64,000 nt of DNA from Vespa crabro (GCF_910589235.1 NC_060978.1:1671587-1735586), one strand, 5' to 3'; positions 52,401-64,000 are shown, numbered from the stretch's first letter. Numbers and translations: made by a program. Notes: generated from the letters alone by a model not told the origin.

Positions 52401-54698
52401 AGACAAGGAATAAAAGGTGAAGATGGTCCAATTGGTGTACCTGGTCCTGCTGGACCTGTAGGACCACAAGGTCTTCCCGGTCCATCAGGATCAAAAGGAG
52501 AGATTGGAGACATGGGTACAATCGGACCTGCTGGTCCAGCTGGTAGTCCAGGAGAGCAAGGTCAAAAGGGACCCAGAGGTGCGGACGGTCCGCCAGGTTT
52601 ACAAGGTCTTGAAGGTCGTCAAGGAGAGAAAGGAGATAGCGGTTTGCCGGGTCTTCCAGGAGTAGAAGGTGCTGATGGAAATCCGGTAAATATTATTTAT
52701 TGGACTAAAAAAAACATGGTAGGAAATAATTTTTATTTATACTGAATAATGTAGGGAGAACGAGGTCCTCCAGGACAAAAAGGAGAAGAAGGTAAACCGG
52801 GACCGTCCGGTCCTCCTGGAAATCGTGGACCCGTTGGACCAGAAGGACCAAAAGGAAATGTGGGCTCTCCGGGTTTTCCTGGACCTCCAGGAGAACCAGG
52901 TTTAATTGGCCCTAAAGGAGAACCAGGTAAAGATGGCGAAGATGGGGGATCTGGAAAACCCGGACCTCCAGGCGACATTGGATCACCTGGGAAAGAAGGT
53001 TTGGCCGGTACACAAGGAAGACCGGTTAGTTTCCATAATAATGTCATAATCAATGAACACGTTAAATGAAAGATATAATACATATTTTAATAGGGTCCAG
53101 AGGGCCCAGCGGGAATACAAGGCAATACAGGTTTACCAGGAGATAAGGGCGAAGTTGGACCACCGGGTCTACCAGGTCCACAAGGACGACCAGGAGGAGA
53201 AGGTCAGCCTGGTCCTCCGGGATTATCAGGTGTAAGAGGATTATCAGGTTCAGCAGGAGAAAGTGGACCACCAGGAATTCCAGGAGCTGTTGGTTTACCC
53301 GGAATAGCTGGACCTGATGGTCCAAAAGGTCCAAAAGGTGATAGAGGTCGAAGAGGTTTGAAAGGACATCGAGGTGATATTGGCCCAATTGGAATGAAGG
53401 GTGATCAGGGTGAAAAAGGCGAAATAGGAATACGAGGTCTTACAGGACCAGAAGGTCCTAAAGGAAATGCAGGGCCACTCGGTCAAACTGGTTTGAAAGG
53501 TAACGATGGACCACCAGGTTTGCCTGGTTTAGAAGGGCCACCAGGACCCAAAGGTTACACTGGGAACGATGGATCGAAAGGTGATATAGGTCCACCAGGT
53601 CCTCCAGGTCTGCCTGGACCTCCAGCGGAGCAACCAATGATTCCACCAGAATTATTGTTTACTCAATCGCACTTTTATAAAAGGAAACGAGAGATTTTGG
53701 ACGACACGTAAGGATCTATTAAAGATAGAATTTTGTTAAACATCATTAAAAACCTTTACTCATTGTTTTTTAATCTCGAATTAATTTTAGACAAGAAGAT
53801 AAAGAAAAGGAGAATGATCTGAATAAAGAGGAAATAAATAACGACGAGGATAACGAATTGGGACCTAAATTTTTAGATGTATATACTTCTATCTACAGCA
53901 TAAGACAAGAGCTCGATAGAATACGTAAACCAACTGGAACCAGAGAAAATCCTGTTAGAACATGTAAAGATTTATTTTATGGTCATCCACATTTCAGCGA
54001 TGGTTCGTATTTCAATAATTTCATATCTTTGAAAATTCGATCTCTTTATAAATAAAATAAATATTTTATTTAAAGGTTGGTATTGGATCGATCCAAATTT
54101 AGGTATGTCCGACGATGCTGTTTATGTTTATTGCAATATGACAAATATGGGAGAGACTTGCGTTTTTCCTGACATTCACAGTAGTCAAATGCCAAATATA
54201 CCTTGGAGAAAGGAAGACGAGAAAGGAAATTGGTATTCCAAATTGCGTGGTGGATTTCGTGTAAGTAATTATTTTTCCAATTTTTATATATATATATATA
54301 TATATAAATCATCTCTCTGTTTCATTTATAATTTTTAGATAACTTATGAAACTATCGGTGTAATACAATTAAATTTCTTGCGCTTGCTCAGTGAAGAGGG
54401 TTATCAAAATTTCACATATACTTGTATGAATAGCGTAGGATGGTATAACGCACCTAACAATAGTTATGATTTGTCGATACGTTTGCTTGGAGAAAACGAA
54501 GATGAATTTTCTTATGATAATGAAAAACCTATTATCATAGCGGACGGTTGTAAATCGCGAAAGAGTAAAAGTGAAACAGTGTTTCTCGTTCAAACGGATA
54601 AACTTCAAAAATTGCCACTTATCGATTTTCATCCTTTGGACTATGGCTTACCTCATCAGGCTTTTGGTTTTAACATTGGTCCATTATGTTTTAAATAG
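47388..54698 (+). CDS. Fibrillar procollagen alpha chain (TSPN-containing)
   Basis: Eighteen exons: 47388-47526, 48178-48384, 48546-48871, 49021-49344, 49437-49938, 50026-50267, 50331-50528, 50599-51066, 51138-51182, 51261-51719, 51806-51967, 52041-52202, 52308-52685, 52755-53024, 53094-53707, 53791-54002, 54076-54260, 54339-54698. The product has 1750 aa and is secreted to the extracellular matrix, where three chains form fibrils. A signal peptide ends near residue 39 (LSSTRA). Then come a thrombospondin N-terminal-like domain (about 45-270), an acidic variable region, a minor helix (385-424), a linker and the major helix of 337 perfect Gly-X-Y triplets (461-1471). The C-propeptide carries a COLFI domain (GWYWIDPN, ETCVFPD, FTYTCMNSVGWY, GFNIGPLCFK). 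Six COLFI cysteines remain of the eight in vertebrate alpha-1(I). The TSPN layout fits vertebrate clade B/C chains such as types V, XI, XXIV and XXVII; which clade is not resolved. The first-to-second exon junction is the least certain. Confidence 0.94.
51806..53024 (+). other. Collagen exons built on 54-bp units
   Basis: Exons of 162, 162, 378 and 270 nt (51806-51967, 52041-52202, 52308-52685, 52755-53024) are 3, 3, 7 and 5 times 54 nt. All other purely helical exons are multiples of 9, and each begins with a Gly codon. Confidence 0.9.
53770..54698 (+). other. COLFI C-propeptide exons of the collagen gene
   Basis: The last three exons encode the fibrillar collagen C-terminal domain, which selects and trimerises chains before being cleaved off. 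Cysteines present: RTC, VYC, ETC, YTC, DGC and LCF. The two positions corresponding to vertebrate C2 (in DLKMC) and C3 (NQGC) are FYGH and NLGM here. The preceding segment has a basic KRKR cluster that could be a processing site. Confidence 0.85.
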
Positions 54699-55473
54699 TC
54701 TTATTTGAAAGTAATTGAGTTGCAATTGATTAAATATTAACAAAATTCATAATAGGAGATTTTATATATAACGTTATGCAAGACATATTTCGTTGTATAA
54801 TTATTTATAACTAGTATATACCGATCATTAAAGTATGACGGATAGCCAAGATTAAAAGAAAAGAGAGAAAAAAAAAAGTAAAACATTTTTTGTATTCCTT
54901 TTTTTTTTTTCAAAGTAATCATAAAATGATATAATATTGATATCATATAGATATTTTTTACCAAGTATCATGCATTCATTGTTGATTTTTTATACTGCCA
55001 ATAGTATGTAAATTATATCGATATTGTATACTTAAACATACATACATACATTTTAATATATTTTTATTGAAAGCATTGACTACTGTATTTTCTCATATTC
55101 CTATATCAAATATGATACTTTTTACATGTATATATACCGGGTGATCCTTTTAAGTAAGACCATCTAAAGATCTCTTTTCTTTGACGACGACAATGGCCGA
55201 AGACGACCGAAGATCCTCTTCGGAAGTTATATATCAATAAAAGACTCGATGATCTTGATAACTCTGAAAAAAATGATTTTGAGAAAAAAAATATTCGTGT
55301 CTGATATTGATCCTTTTGATCATCGTGCGCATTGGGTAAAAAATATTTTTTGCATCACAATCAGTCAAAGGCATATTTAGGTGACCTTATTTAAAAAAAT
55401 CACCCTATATATATATATATATATATAGGAATTATTCCAAAATCAAGATTAACTTAGAAACGTAAGATACAAG
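54699..55473. other. Collagen 3' UTR and flank
   Basis: AT-rich, no coding signal. An ATTAAA variant polyadenylation signal lies at 54827-54832. A small inverted-repeat element follows at 55139-55405. Confidence 0.45.
55139..55405. mobile_element. Small non-autonomous DNA element (MITE) with TA flanks
   Basis: The left end GGGTGATCCTTTTAAGTAAG and the reverse complement of the right end GGGTGATTTTTTTAAATAAG agree at 17 of 20 positions. The 267-bp unit is flanked by TA-rich sequence, as expected for Tc1/mariner-type target sites. Nothing inside is coding. The superfamily is inferred from end sequence and flanks. Confidence 0.55.
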
Positions 55474-55546
55474 GGTTCCGTGGTGTAGCGGTTATCACGT
55501 CTGCTTTACACGCAGAAGGTCGCCAGTTCGATCCTGGCCGGAACCA
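55474..55546 (+). tRNA. trnV-TAC: tRNA-Val (anticodon TAC)
   Basis: A 73-nt cloverleaf: acceptor stem GGTTCCG pairs with CGGAACC, followed by discriminator A. The D-arm contains the A box TGGTGTAGCGG. The anticodon stem TCTGC/GCAGA closes the loop TTTACAC, giving anticodon TAC. The T-arm carries the B box GTTCGATCC. There is no intron. A T run just downstream acts as the Pol III terminator. It is a single gene; no second tRNA is seen nearby. Confidence 0.96.
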
Positions 55547-55552
55547 CGTTTC

Positions 55553-55561
55553 TTTTTTTTT
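55553..55561 (+). terminator. Pol III terminator of tRNA-Val
   Basis: A run of nine T starts seven bases after the mature 3' end, which is the usual RNA polymerase III stop signal. Confidence 0.8.
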
Positions 55562-57198
55562 CCCCCTTTTCATTTTTTGAAAAGGAATAATTATTTCGTT
55601 CGTTTTTTTTTTTTTTCCATTCTTTTTCTTTTAATGCATATCCAAAGATAGAATTTATATTTTATATAAACGCGAGACGAGATCGTAAATTTTTTAATTG
55701 TCCCTTTGTTTTAACGTATACGTTAATAATAAGAATGATATAATAATTAATAATAAAAACAATGACTAACGTTAACGTTAGAAAAAATATTATCGGGATG
55801 GTTACATTTTCTTCTATTTTCTTTTTTTCCCCGTTTTCTTTGCAAAAAAAAAAAAAGAAAGAAAGAAAGAAAAAAGAAAAAAAAAAGAAAAAAAGAAAAC
55901 AACTCGATCATGATATAAACGAATAATAGAACGTAACGAACTATCGAATGAAGTGCTCGCACGAATGAAGTGTAAAAGTGTGATGAGACCTGACACGATG
56001 TAAGAGTGTGAAAGAGATTCAGAAGATAAAGGGGGGGAGGGAGGTGGGGATCGAAGGAATGTGCGAGAACGGCGAGATATGCGTGGGCGAATCGTGAGAA
56101 ACTGGCAGGTGACATCTTGTCGTGGCGGTCGGTGGTTCACACTTTCAGCTCGTTCTTTCTTGATGACAAGAAAACCAAAGTGACAGTGCAGGGCCGCTTT
56201 TAACGGGATTCTTTCTATCACCATCCATAGTTCATGTTTTATGTTCCATAAAAATATCACCTTTTTTTCTCTCTTTCATAGCATCATCCAAATATTTTTA
56301 ATAAAGTGCTTGGTACGCTCTTTTTGTTTCTTTTTCTTTTTCCCATAAGTTCGATAAATCGAACGAAAATTTTCTAAAGTGTGTTACATAAAAGAAGAAA
56401 AGAAAAAGAAAGAAAATGTTTAAATATGATATATAAAATTATAATATTTAATTAGACATTAAATGTAAACGTATCCTTTTTAATTTACAAATTTTTCTCT
56501 TTATAATCTGTACATATATATATATATATATAGATATACTAATTAAAAAATTGTATTTCATTCATCTTAAAAAATCTATTTCTTTATGTATATTTCTTAT
56601 ACAAAAAAAAAAAAAAAAAAAAAAAAAATAAAAAAGAAGAAATGTTATATCATACAAAAAAAAAAAGAAAAAAAGAAAAAAGAAAAAATTTGTTTTCGAA
56701 AAGAACTTTTTAAATATAGATAATATGTATCGAGTATTATACGAGACTTGATATCGTTGAGAGAAAAATACAGTCCCATTCGATATCGAAGAGCGTCCCT
56801 GCTCTCAAGCGTTCTCGTAAAGATGGTGGGGTGAGGGATAAAAGGTTTCCTTGTTTAACAAAATATCGTCTCCGAGCCATTAGCCCGACTGTTACCACTT
56901 CACCGCGATTTTCTGCTCCCGTCTCGTCGAGGAGGTACTTCAGAATCTCAGGGATCCTTCGACCTATCAAGTTCAGGACGTTTCAACTCGTAACACGCGA
57001 CAAAATCGAGGATAAGAGTCGCGCAATCAGTATCGACGTATCCAAACTCGAATATCGCCAATTCTTATTTATAATTTGATATTATTGAAAGAATGCAAAA
57101 TTACAAAAGGAAAGGAAAGGATGGGAAAAGGAAAAGAATAGAAAAAGAAAAAAAAATAGATTATTTCAATTCTCCAATTACTAAGAACGTTAATTAAA

Positions 57199-57229
<31 letters not shown>

Positions 57230-57928
57230 TATCTCAATTTTATTCGTCGGATTGTAATAATTGTTAAATCGATTGATTTTAATTTTTTTTTTATTTTTTT
57301 TTAATTTTTTTTTTTTTTAATAACAAATTAAATGAGAAAAGAAATAAAGCGAATAAAATTGAGCTTCGTGAAATTGATCAACTAATATTATTAAGGGTCG
57401 TGGTCGCTATTGGGCTTTCGTACGTTACAATTTACTTTCACGCATACACGCACCACCGAGATGGCAATCATTGATTTCTACGGAATAATAAATAAAATAT
57501 TCAAATAAATATCGCGACGGTTATTGCCAGCGTTCGTTTCGCTTTACCGTAACATTGTTCCCGGTGTATCGTGTGAAACGTCCAGATGTCACGTATTATC
57601 GTTCCACTCTGTATACCTACTAGTATCTTTTTTTTTTTTTTTTTTCAAAAAAGAACGAAAGCGAAATTCATTTCTTTCAGCGATGAAAACTTTCATTCTT
57701 CCTCGTTAACGTCGCCGAAGGAAAAATCATAAGTTTTTCTTTTTTCTTTCATTTTTTTTCTTTTTTTTCTTTTTTGTTATTCGAGTAACGTCGTCTATAT
57801 AAGTAAATAATTAGATATCTAATATGAGCTAATGATTATGTTTAATGTTTCAACGGTTAATCGTTTGGAATATTAAAAGAAATTTTTTTTATTGTCACAC
57901 GTTATTCTTATAATTTTAATAATATATA

Positions 57929-57960
<32 letters not shown>

Positions 57961-58433
57961 TGTATACATATAAAACAAATAAAATTATCAGTGAAGAAGA
58001 TTGATCGTTAAAGAAAAATAGAGGATAAAAAAAAGATACAATATGGATAAATGAAAATGGATCGATCGAATATACAAAATATATCTACAATGCATATAAA
58101 ATGAGAATATGTATGTAGATAATAGTAATTAATGAAGTTGAATATATTTGTTTCTTTTCTTTTTCTTTTTTTCCTTTTTCTTTTTTTTGTTTTTTAAATA
58201 GACATTTATATCAAAATTGAAATTTATCCTCAACGAGATTAATCGATATTTGATGACGATAAAAGAAAAAACTCAAAAAGAGAAGAAAAAAAGAAAAGAT
58301 CGAAAAGAAAAGAAAAGGAAATGAAAATCAAAAAAAGACAAACATACCCATTCCTAATTCTAGAAAAAAAGGAAAATCTTCTGATTTAACTCTTTCAATT
58401 GGATTAAACAATTTGGGAATGCTATTCAAGAGA

Positions 58434-58467
<34 letters not shown>

Positions 58468-58812
58468 CAGAAAGATTTCTAATACACATATTTATATCCA
58501 AAACCGATTGGAGGAGCTGTACTTAAGAGAAAAAGAAAATAGAAAACAAAAAAAAAAGAGAGAGAAAAGGAAGCGAGAGAAAAAAGGAAATATAGGTTCC
58601 TTTGAAGAAAGAAGAAGAAGAAGAAGAAGAAGAAGAAGAAGAAGAAAGAAAAAAAGAAAGAAAAAGAAAAAAAAATCACTTTCGAAGTTTGTGAAGGCCG
58701 GAGGGTCGGTGAACAAGTGAATGGCGCTATCAAATTGACTTTTAGAATTTTTCGCGGCGCAACTTGGTCGAGTTGGTGGTGTGACAACCCCTAGGGATGA
58801 GGTAAAGGGTAA

Positions 58813-58833
58813 GGGGTAGGGGATAGGGGTGGG
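58813..58833 (+). other. G-quadruplex motif
   Basis: Four G tracts of 4, 4, 4 and 3 separated by loops of 2, 3 and 1 bases, at the edge of a CpG-richer island. It fits the G3+N1-7 quadruplex rule. Confidence 0.6.
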
Positions 58834-59303
58834 ATGAGGTGGTTGTAAATGCTCGAAGGGCGAGTGCCTTTTGCTCGGGGGCTTCTAGAGGCTCCGCCTG
58901 TCGACCAATCGGGTTTCAAAGCTCGCTTAGGAGCCCAAGAACTCGAGCTATTCGAACTGGGCGTGTTCGTGAGGTGCCGGTGGCGGCTACGAACGATCAA
59001 CGCGTTCGAGAATATCCTACCCTTCCTCTTTTCTTTAATATTTTCTCTCTCTCTTTCTCTTCCTCACCCTCTTTCTCTATCTCTATCTCTATCTCTATCT
59101 CTTCCCGTGGTCCACACCCCGGGGGTGCCCTCAGCAGGGTGACTTACGACTGCGGAGGACTCCTGACGATTACGATGAGTTTCTAGATCGGGGACGTACG
59201 CGGATCGTTCTTGTTCGCGTTAGAAAAAGTTTCTACGTGGTTCGCGATAAATCAAAGGGGAAAGAAAAGAGAAAGGATACAGAAAGAAAAAAAAACAAAA
59301 AAC

Positions 59304-59334
<31 letters not shown>

Positions 59335-59485
59335 GAAAAGGAAGAAGGAAAAAAGGATCGAGCGGGACCGATCGCAATATAAAAGTGAAATTCTTCTTAT
59401 ATGATCCTTCTTCTGTTTCGCGAGCTAATTCTTTTTTTCTTCTTTTGTTTCGCTTTTTTTCTGGATTTTTTTCTTTCTTTCTTTT

Positions 59486-59525
<40 letters not shown>

Positions 59526-59693
59526 CTTTTAATACCGATCGACAGATAGACGACGAGTATCGTGTATTTCGTTTTTCGTTTTTCTCATAAAACGATCTCG
59601 ATTGGTATTTTTTGATTGGGTGATATGTGAGTGCAAGAAAAGGAAGAAGGAAAAGAAAGAAAAGAAAAAAAAAGGAAAAACAATATTCAGTGT

Positions 59694-59698
<5 letters not shown>

Positions 59699-59738
<40 letters not shown>
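59699..59738. repeat. (GA)n microsatellite
   Basis: Forty bases of pure AG dinucleotide. Confidence 0.95.
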
Positions 59739-59739
<1 letters not shown>

Positions 59740-60529
59740 AGGATTGTGCTTATCGTATAACAACGGAAAGGACGATTTTTTTTTATTCAGTGGAAGGAAG
59801 ACTCACGTCAGCCGTCAAATACTAGCATGATTCTGAGATGTAATAAAGATGGCCGTCTACGATGATCCAATAATCTCCATAATCGAATGTACATGTTAGA
59901 TCCGTGTTGGATCTTTAAAGGATCGACCGAATGAGGTACGGACACGATTCTTTTTGAAAGATTCAATTATTTGGACTTGAAACTAGAAGAATCTTCTGCG
60001 TGTTTTTTCTTGTTTCGTTTTTTCTCTTTTGTGTGTGTGTATGTGTGTGTGTGTTTTTTCTTCTTCTTTTCTTTTCTTTTTTCTAAGGCAGAACTCCTTA
60101 AGGTGAGTAATAATATACGTGCAAATGAGAAAGAGATACTTTTTCTTTTTCTATCCATCACATTTACCCTATTAAACAATCATCGGCCCTTCGTATCTGA
60201 CTGAAGAAACGTTTATTAGATTCTCTAACGTCAAAAGTATCCCTCGTACATTATCCTTTTCGCATTAACGTTCAAACGATTATTATCGATCGTAGGAGTC
60301 GTTCATTTTCAAATAATAGTTTTCTTTTTCTTTCTTTCTTTTTTTTTTGTTTGTTTTTTTTTTTTTTTTATAGAAAGAAATAAAACGAATGAAAATTATC
60401 GAGACATACAGAAGATAATACATATGTATAATTTCTTTTCAATGTCTAATGTTCACTTTACGATGATCCTTTACGAATTTTTGTCATTTCGATTTAATTC
60501 AATTTTTGTTATTCCTTTTTCACCCATTG

Positions 60530-60530
<1 letters not shown>

Positions 60531-60561
<31 letters not shown>

Positions 60562-60564
60562 TCA
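60531..60564. repeat. (CTTT)n microsatellite
   Basis: Eight CTTT/TTTC units in a row, visible directly. Confidence 0.95.
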
Positions 60565-62519
60565 TTCTTTCTACTTATCGACGATATCGAAATTAGATTT
60601 TATTTATTTAATTTAATTTCATTTCATTTTACTTTACATTAATTTTTCTCTTTCAAACGATGAGACGCGATTACGTGTGACATGTGTCGCAGTCATGTCG
60701 TTTAAGTTTCCCCGTGGGTAAACCCACCTGTAAAGGTTCTTTTCCGGCACGGAGGCGTGTAATCGTCGGACCTATGGTTTACCTGGCCGCCGCGGTACGT
60801 TTAATGCCCATCATTATGTCACCGCTCGTCGCACATATGCCAAAAAAAAAAAAAAAAGAGAGAAAAGAAAAAGGAAAGAAAGGAAGAAGTAAAAGAAAAA
60901 GGAAGAGAGAGAGAGAAAGCGCAGAAAAAAGAAATAACAAAAAAAAAAAAAACAGAGAACAGAAAGAAAAAACAAAACCAAAAAATGAAGGAAAGGTAAA
61001 GTGTAAGAGCGTACGCAGATGTTGGATCGCGAGAGAGAAATATTTGTAATACTTTTGCGTTTGTTTCATGACACCCATAGTGACTTCTAATTTCCTCCCT
61101 CTCTCGTTCACACCCCTCTCCGCAATCGTTCTCACAGTTAAACTCTACCTACAGAATTTAAATTCCACGAAAGACTGTTTTCTCTTTTCAATCTTTTTTT
61201 CTATTTCTCTTTCTTCATGCGTAGTACGAACTATGAACATAACTTTTTTATTCCGCCCCTGATATTTTCATGATAACATATACTTGTCTCTTTCATTGTT
61301 CCATCGATATGATAACGATCGAAATGATCGTTAGTTTTTATTGATTTTTATTGAATCGAAGATGAAACGAGTAGAATAATTGTATCTCTTTTTTTTTCTT
61401 TTAATTACTGACAAAAAATAAAAATTACAGGATCGTACAAGTGTCTTTTATTAGCTTTGAAATAATTAATGATGTTCGATTAATTAGATTAATTCTATGA
61501 AATAATTTCTATGTCAGATAATAATTATTCGTAGTAATAATGCGAGAGCGATTGTTGAAACAATAAATAATAAAAATTACGAGAAAGAGTAATAGAAGAA
61601 TTTATTGAAAAAAAATTTTTCTTTTTTTTTTTTTTTTTATTGAAAAAGAAAAATATATATTTTATAATTCAATTAGAAAATTTTCTAATATTTTATGACA
61701 CATTTGTCATATCCAATATGATAATTGCCAATCAATCTTCTAATATAATTAATACGTCGTATATTATATATTTATTATTTAATATTTTTGTTTAAAGATT
61801 TTGTTTGATGAGATTTAGAAAAAGGGATACTTGTTAATACGAAAATAAAAAGGTATGATAACGAATTCACTTCGTATCTTTTTTAATTTACAAAAAGATC
61901 CACGAAACTTATTTAGATGATTAAAACGATTTAGGGAGAAAAAAATCGATTCGACGTAAGAAGCTTTTAATCAATGATTGTTTATAATATTTAAAATATA
62001 ATATAGAAACGAAGATGTAAAAAGGATGACAATGAACGTCTGAAAAATTAATTTTCCAGAAAGATAATCGATCTAAATTTTGTTATTATTAAATATCGAT
62101 AATATTTTATACCTAAAACAGATCTTTCACACATTTTAATATTGGATCGAAGTTTAACTTACGTTCTTGCATCGTTCCGTAGTTCCTCGTGCACAACGAA
62201 ATCGACGAAGTCGATCGAGTCACGCAATCACTGTCAGCCGTGCGAAGCGTGCACGTGTTAGCCGATCGGTAGAACCAGTCGCACAGTATGTAAGCACAAT
62301 TAAATCGGACGAGAGAATCAAAACGGCCGACACGGTGTTCGCGTTTAATGTGATCGCTTAGAAAGATACTTAATTGGAGAAGAAATTACGCACGTGTCAT
62401 CTCTCACATTCGTGATCCTAGCCTATCAACACAGTTAGACAAATCAAATTATTATTTATAGATTACGATTAGATTTCTAATTGGTGAAAATTTTTGAATC
62501 AAGAGAAAAAAGGAAGGAA

Positions 62520-62552
<33 letters not shown>

Positions 62553-64000
62553 CAAAAAAAATAAAAAGAAAGAAAATGATTCGATTCGTTTTCGAAGAAA
62601 AAACTTATTGAGAAGAAATATTTTTTATTTTTGTGATTCTACTCGTTTTTGTCATTGTTATTGTTCTAAATAAATTAAATAATTTTATATTTATCGTCGC
62701 GACAATTAATAACATTTGAAATTAATTGTATCTTCTATTTTGTAATATATTCTTTTATGACTTTGCAATAAAAAAAAAAAAAAAAAAAAATATTGTCCAA
62801 AGTTTGATTGAAGTTCTAATTAAATGAAATTTTTAATACAAAAAGAATTTTCTCTTTCTCTTCGATGAAAGAATTCCAATGGAAAAAAATTTTTTTTACA
62901 GGCTAATCAAAAAAACTTCATTTTTAAATTAATTAACGTTAGAATTAATAACATTGAACGTTGAAAGCATATTGATTATTATTTTTCAAGCATATTCCAA
63001 GGAATGGAATTTCAATTTAAATTTTGATAATACAATTAAAATTGATATCGTTCATTTGTAGATACTTACGTGAAAATTAAAGGAAGAAGAAGAAGAAGAA
63101 GAAGAAAAAGTTGAAGAATAAAAAAAATCAATTCGCGGTTTAGCAAATTATTTTCATTTTTTTAATCATTCCTATCAACTCTATACTTGATTTTGATCAA
63201 AAGAAACGATCGATCGTAGGTGAGTCCATTTAATTGCAGTCGACTTTTTCACCTAACAAAAAGTCACGTCAGGGGTTTATGGCATGTTCAGTAACAATGC
63301 ACTCATTGTCAGTGGGTGCACCTTCGGCTGATTAAAAATTAATCGACTTTACCTAAGTGTAGGGTGCTACGAAAAAGAAAGAAAAAAGGAAACAAAAAAA
63401 AAAGATATGATCGTGTAACCAATAAGGGTACGTTAAATCGTATAACATTCTTAATCATCGATTATCATCGATTATCTATAGATATTTCAAAAAATTATTC
63501 TTTTCTTTCTTTCTTTTTTTTTTTTTTAAATACCTTCGAAGCTATCGTGAATTATTCTTATTATTATTTTCTCTCTTCTTCTTTTTTTTTTTTATCGAAA
63601 GAGAGAGAGAGAGAGAGAGAGAAAGGTTCTAAAAATAAAAAGAAATCCAGGTGAAAATTACTCAGCAAAATGTGACGCGCGTTATAGCGTAATTTTAACC
63701 ATTTTGATGATCTTTCAAAAATCACGTATGTTACGTATCTACTTAAGCACATTTCTATCGATTAAATTGTCCCTAATAAGCACAATTGTTATATCATATA
63801 CGTGAATAATAAATATATATATATATATATAGAGATTAAATTAAAAAAAAAAGAAAGGGGGAAAAAAAAAAGATTAAGATAGGATACAACTTTTAAGTTA
63901 TACCTTGTGAAACGTAATGATTTTAATGATTTCTTTTTCTTCTTCTTTTCTTTCTTTCTCCTTTTTTTCTTTTTTTTTTTTTTTATATTACAATTCACGC

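Larger units (their letters stand above)
55562..64000. other. Gene-poor tail with simple repeats and CpG-richer islands
   Basis: I see no recognisable protein exon in 8.4 kb. CpG-richer blocks lie at 55920-56220, 56750-57060, 58690-59260, 60670-60840 and 62150-62400. They could be promoters or leaders of a gene beginning near the right edge. Plus-strand donor-like sites follow some of them (GTGAGT at 60103). The rest is poly-A/T, GAAA, CTTT and GA repeats. Open frames in the islands (56737-56970 minus, 58839-59186 plus, 62167-62361 plus) show no family signature. Confidence 0.4.

Noticed and set aside
58492..58787. Phe/Leu-rich and Arg-rich frames around a GAA/TTC repeat
   Set aside because: Simple-sequence translation artefacts, with no non-repetitive coding signal.
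60088..60102. 15-nt segment between a pyrimidine tract with AAG and a GTGAGT donor
   Set aside because: The splice sites are attractive, but no neighbouring coding exon exists to test the frame, so it cannot be supported.
1..64000. CRISPR arrays, operons, insertion sequences of bacterial type
   Set aside because: The window is eukaryotic, and no regularly spaced repeats with unique spacers were seen.

Overview
This is eukaryotic, very AT-rich nuclear DNA from an insect. The genes have many exons, short GT-AG introns and abundant poly-A, AT, CT and GAAA microsatellites. Protein relationships and the presence of a fibrillar collagen gene (absent from Drosophila) point to a non-dipteran insect, most likely a hymenopteran; that taxonomic call is inference. 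I reconstructed exon chains by hand from splice sites and reading phase. All six protein genes give uninterrupted frames.

Layout. (1) 2.4-3.0 kb, plus: RNA polymerase II subunit RPB9 (130 aa), behind a promoter with four evenly spaced CCAAT boxes and a TATA box. (2) 3.16-5.32 kb: a decayed piggyBac transposon with terminal inverted repeats and TTAA target sites. (3) 6.4-9.0 kb, plus: CLPTM1 (641 aa). (4) 13.6-26.9 kb, minus: an MRP1-type ABCC transporter (1533 aa) with three mutually exclusive exons of exactly 221 nt. (5) 30.9-38.3 kb, minus: Ral GTPase-activating protein subunit beta (about 1527 aa). (6) 39.5-44.0 kb, minus: TTF2/Lodestar, a SNF2-family transcription release ATPase (971 aa), interrupted by a 200-N assembly gap that looks false. 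(7) 47.4-54.7 kb, plus: a complete fibrillar procollagen (1750 aa; TSPN domain, minor helix, 337 uninterrupted Gly-X-Y triplets, COLFI domain). (8) 55.5 kb, plus: tRNA-Val(TAC). The last 8.4 kb and the other intergenic stretches hold simple repeats, small foldback elements and CpG-richer islands, with no gene I can recognise.

The genes do not form one pathway. The most interesting signal is in the ABC transporter. Its three alternative exons cannot be skipped or paired without a frameshift. Their introns also contain a GC-richer island (15.68-15.76 kb) complementary to segments downstream of the alternative exons: 15 Watson-Crick pairs plus one G-U in 17 for the first, with weaker matches for the other two. 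This resembles the docking-site/selector RNA structures that control mutually exclusive splicing in insects. Secondary finds are a candidate 15-nt microexon in RalGAP-beta, a collagen C-propeptide lacking both cysteines used for interchain bonds, a stop-free 66-nt intron in CLPTM1, and two foldback elements inside or beside genes.
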